Source: Nocardioides sp. YR527 (GTDB taxonomy: Bacteria; Actinomycetota; Actinomycetes; Propionibacteriales; Nocardioidaceae). Taken from it: DNA of 64,000 nt. Of the stretch, positions 61,850-64,000 are shown piece after piece (within the stretch, counting starts at the first letter, position 1; each line of letters opens with the position of its first letter). Under the pieces are notes generated by a model. The model was not told where the DNA came from and did not search any database. It saw only the letters and a program-made list of their open reading frames with translations. A program made the translations under genes and the position numbers. The DNA lies in assembly GCF_900101045.1 (NCBI RefSeq), contig NZ_FNFN01000001.1, positions 1-64,000 on the forward strand, given 5' to 3'.

Positions 61850-62794
61850 TCAGGCCACGGAGGAGGCGTCTCGCGCCTCGATCGCCTGACGGTACAGCCG
61901 ACCGGCGCGGTAGGACGAACGAACGAGCGGTCCGGACATGACTCCGGAGAAGCCGATCTCCTCGGCCTCGGCCTGGAGCTCGATGAACTCCTCGGGCTTG
62001 ACCCAGCGCTCGACGGGGTGGTGACGCACGCTCGGGCGCAGGTACTGCGTGATCGTGATCAGCTCACAGCCGGCTGCGTGCAGGTCGCGCAGCGCCTCGG
62101 AGACCTCTTCACGGGTCTCGCCCATACCGAGGATCAGGTTGGACTTGGTGACCAGGCCGAAGTCGCGGGCCTGGGTGATCACATCGAGGCTGCGCTCGTA
62201 GCGGAACGCGGGCCGGATCCGCTTGAAGATCCGCGGGACGGTCTCGACGTTGTGGGCGAGCACCTCGGGGCGGGACTCGAAGACCTCCTGGAGGAGCTCC
62301 GGGATGCCGTTGAAGTCGGGGATGAGGTTCTCGACGCCGGTCTCGGGGTTGAGCTCGTGGATCTGCTTGACCGTCTCGGCGTAGAGCCAGGCCCCGCCGT
62401 CGGCGAGGTCGTCACGGGCGACGCCGGTGATCGTGGCGTACTTCAGGCCCATGGTCTGCACGGACTCGGCCACGCGGCGCGGCTCGTCGCGGTCGAGGTC
62501 GGTAGGCTTGCCGGTGTCGATCTGGCAGAAGTCGCAGCGCCGGGTGCACTGGTCGCCGCCGATGAGGAAGGTGGCCTCGCGGTCCTCCCAGCACTCGAAG
62601 ATGTTGGGGCAGCCGGCCTCCTGGCACACCGTGTGCAGGCCCTCGGACTTCACCAGCGCGGTGAGCTCCTTGTATTCGGGCCCCATCTTCGCTTTGGTCT
62701 TGATCCACTCCGGTTTGCGTTCGATCGGAGTCTGCGCGTTGCGGACCTCGAGACGGAGGAGCTTGCGACCTTCTGGGGCAGGAGCTTGAGTCAC
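61850..62794 (-). CDS. lipA: Lipoyl synthase
   Basis: A 314-residue radical-SAM enzyme that inserts two sulfurs into protein-bound octanoate to make lipoate. Auxiliary cluster cysteines are C57, C62 and C68 ([12 protein letters not shown]); the radical-SAM cluster is C83, C87 and C90 (CTRRCDFC); the C-terminal RSSY motif is in VRSSYRAG. The GTG at 62794 has TACCCT six bases upstream (62806-62801), suggesting its own leaderless promoter separate from lipB, which is 82 bases upstream. Confidence 0.97.
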   Translation of the reverse strand: MTQAPAPEGRKLLRLEVRNAQTPIERKPEWIKTKAKMGPEYKELTALVKSEGLHTVCQEAGCPNIFECWEDREATFLIGGDQCTRRCDFCQIDTGKPTDLDRDEPRRVAESVQTMGLKYATITGVARDDLADGGAWLYAETVKQIHELNPETGVENLIPDFNGIPELLQEVFESRPEVLAHNVETVPRIFKRIRPAFRYERSLDVITQARDFGLVTKSNLILGMGETREEVSEALRDLHAAGCELITITQYLRPSVRHHPVERWVKPEEFIELQAEAEEIGFSGVMSGPLVRSSYRAGRLYRQAIEARDASSVA

Positions 62795-62876
62795 CCCACA
62801 AGGGTACGCCGCGTGGTGGTGGAACCTCGAAGGCAGGCGGCTACTGGTCGGTCACACCGATCGTCGCCGCCGCCGC

Positions 62877-63614
62877 TCAGCCCAGGCTGGGGGAGAGCAG
62901 CGGAACCCGCGGAGTCTTCGCGGGGTCGGGCTTCGCCTCGAGGCTCGGGCCCTGCTCGTAGTCGCGCCAGGAGAGCATCTCCGCGATCTGCGCGTGGAGC
63001 ACCGGCATCGCCTCGGCGTTGCCGATCTGCCGCCCGGCCTCGATCGAGAGGGTGGTGACCCCGGCGTCGGAGATACCGCACGGCACGAACCGCTCGTACC
63101 AGCCCAGGTCGACGTCGCAGTTGAGCGCGATGCCGTGCATGGTCACGTGCTGGCTGACCCGCAGCCCGATCGCCCCCACCTTGCGCTCCAGGCGGCGTAC
63201 GCCGTCGGGGGTCTCGCCCGCGGGCAGCCACACGCCGCTGCGGCCCGGGACGCGGTAGGCGGTGACGCCGAACGCGGCACAGGTGCGGATCATCGCCTGC
63301 TCCAGGCGGCGTACGAAGTCGACGACCTTGACCTTCTCCGGCAGCCGGACGATCGGGTAGGCGACGATCTGGCCGGGGCCGTGGAAGGTCACCTCACCGC
63401 CGCGGTCGACGTCGATCACCGGCGCGCCGCCGGGATCCGCCGGCCGGTCCTCCGGCTTCGTACGCTTCCCCGCGGTGTAGGTCGGCGGGTGCTCGAGCAG
63501 CAGCACGGTGTCGGGCTCTTCGCGGTCCACGACGCGCTGGTGGATCTGCTTCTGCAGCTCCCAGGCGTCCAGGTAGTCGATCGTCCCGACCTCAACGAAG
63601 CGCAGCTCAGTCAC
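62877..63614 (-). CDS. lipB: Lipoyl(octanoyl) transferase
   Basis: A 245-residue octanoyltransferase that moves octanoyl from acyl carrier protein to lipoyl domains, providing the substrate for LipA. Catalytic Cys179 (VPCGISDAGVT) and Lys145 (ERKVGAIGLRV) are present, as is GGEVTFHGPGQIVAYPI. The GTG at 63614 is preferred: TACGAT lies seven bases upstream, a leaderless arrangement, and it gives the family N-terminus TELRFVEVG. The longer frame from 63656 has no homology. Confidence 0.95.
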   Translation of the reverse strand: MTELRFVEVGTIDYLDAWELQKQIHQRVVDREEPDTVLLLEHPPTYTAGKRTKPEDRPADPGGAPVIDVDRGGEVTFHGPGQIVAYPIVRLPEKVKVVDFVRRLEQAMIRTCAAFGVTAYRVPGRSGVWLPAGETPDGVRRLERKVGAIGLRVSQHVTMHGIALNCDVDLGWYERFVPCGISDAGVTTLSIEAGRQIGNAEAMPVLHAQIAEMLSWRDYEQGPSLEAKPDPAKTPRVPLLSPSLG

Positions 63615-63621
63615 ACCCGCG

Positions 63622-63627
63622 ATCGTA
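63622..63627 (-). promoter_or_regulatory. -10 element of a leaderless lipB transcript
   Basis: Minus-strand TACGAT followed by seven bases and the lipB GTG at 63614. No convincing -35 hexamer at the normal distance. Confidence 0.4.
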
Positions 63628-63756
63628 CGCCGGGGCGGATAACGGTTTGGCGACAACCCCGCGAGGGTAAAGAGACTGTGCGCAGAATGCGCGTGCTTCG
63701 GCTGGCCGCGCTCGGGAGCGATCGGTCATCGGATCAGTCTTGAAAGGCACACAGAC

Positions 63757-64000
63757 GTGCGTACCACCCAGAACCGGCGCCGCCTCGCGGCGGCCGTCCT
63801 CGCCCTGACCGCGACCTGCACAGTTGCGGCGTGCGGTGGGACCGGCAGCGACGCGAAGGACGCGGATTCCGCGGCCGATGCCGCACCTTCGATCGAGCCC
63901 GGCACGACGCTGTCGGCGTCAGAGGCCACGAAGGTCGTGAAAGCGGCCGCCGAGTCCATGTCGACGGTCCATGTCGAGATGGAGATCAACGCCGTCGAGG
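63757..64000 (+). CDS. LppX/LprG-like lipoprotein, partial (cut by window end)
   Basis: The first 81 codons of a lipoprotein. GTG at 63757 has aaagg nine bases upstream. The signal peptide is RRRLAAAVLALTATCTVAAC with the lipidated Cys at the end (residue 26), followed by an acidic, Asp/Ala-rich linker. The start of the mature domain, SEATKVVKAAAESMSTVHVEMEIN, resembles the same region of the lipoprotein at 59409-60191 (EEMTEVMKKATDIDTAHFTTKME), so the two are probably paralogues. The reading frame is open to the edge. Confidence 0.75.
   Translation, partial: MRTTQNRRRLAAAVLALTATCTVAACGGTGSDAKDADSAADAAPSIEPGTTLSASEATKVVKAAAESMSTVHVEMEINAVE

Overview
The window is a continuous piece of a very GC-rich actinobacterial chromosome. 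Codon use, frequent GTG starts, several apparently leaderless promoters and the block lipB-lipA-DUF4191-RDD-glnA at the right end (the order known around glnA1 in mycobacteria and relatives) point to an actinomycete. A Nocardioides-like member of the Propionibacteriales is my best guess, by inference only. I see no rRNA, tRNA, CRISPR array, insertion sequence or prophage. The only gene-free stretch near 300 bases is the first 288, which holds short tandem repeats.

Left part (1-24800): a TauE/SafE permease and a YCII-domain protein precede a minus-strand MurNAc / muropeptide salvage operon (lipoprotein binding protein, two permeases, murQ, anmK, a beta-lactamase-fold hydrolase and a fused double ABC ATPase), divergent from a MurR/RpiR regulator. 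Next, an Lrp-type regulator faces an operon of NTF2-like protein, NCS1 permease, ureohydrolase, ThDP enzyme and sodium/solute symporter, which looks like guanidino-compound uptake and breakdown. A secreted lipase with a coupled TetR regulator, three small envelope-type proteins (YtxH-like, holin-X-like, DUF3618), a PLP decarboxylase with a GPH/MFS transporter, and a divergent HxlR/GNAT pair follow.

Middle part (24800-41900): peroxiredoxin and an ammonium transporter converge on a strong hairpin. After a P-loop kinase comes the most unusual locus, 27343-29300: a Trypco1-like protein coupled to a three-part protein (trypsin-like protease, TIR / nucleoside deoxyribosyltransferase-like Rossmannoid domain, STING-like C-terminus). 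This has the architecture of a nucleotide-activated conflict or immunity system, but no cyclic-dinucleotide synthase is visible beside it. Then come two paralogous alpha/beta hydrolases, a serine-rich repeat protein and an MFS transporter, a large BTAD-AAA regulator, a DUF6326 membrane protein, a NarL-type two-component pair, a UBP zinc-finger protein and an AfsR-like regulator.

Right part (41600-64000): a lipid or isoprenoid/steroid-type beta-oxidation region (aldehyde dehydrogenase, two SDRs, acyl-CoA ligase, SRPBCC protein, thiolase-like protein, MaoC hydratase, LCAD-type acyl-CoA dehydrogenase) with two AraC regulators and a secreted lipase carrying an F5/8C domain. It is followed by an esterase, a hotdog thioesterase, an L,D-transpeptidase, glnA with a textbook GlnR box, an RDD protein, an LppX/LprG-like lipoprotein, a methyltransferase, DUF4191, lipA, lipB and the start of a second lipoprotein cut by the window end.
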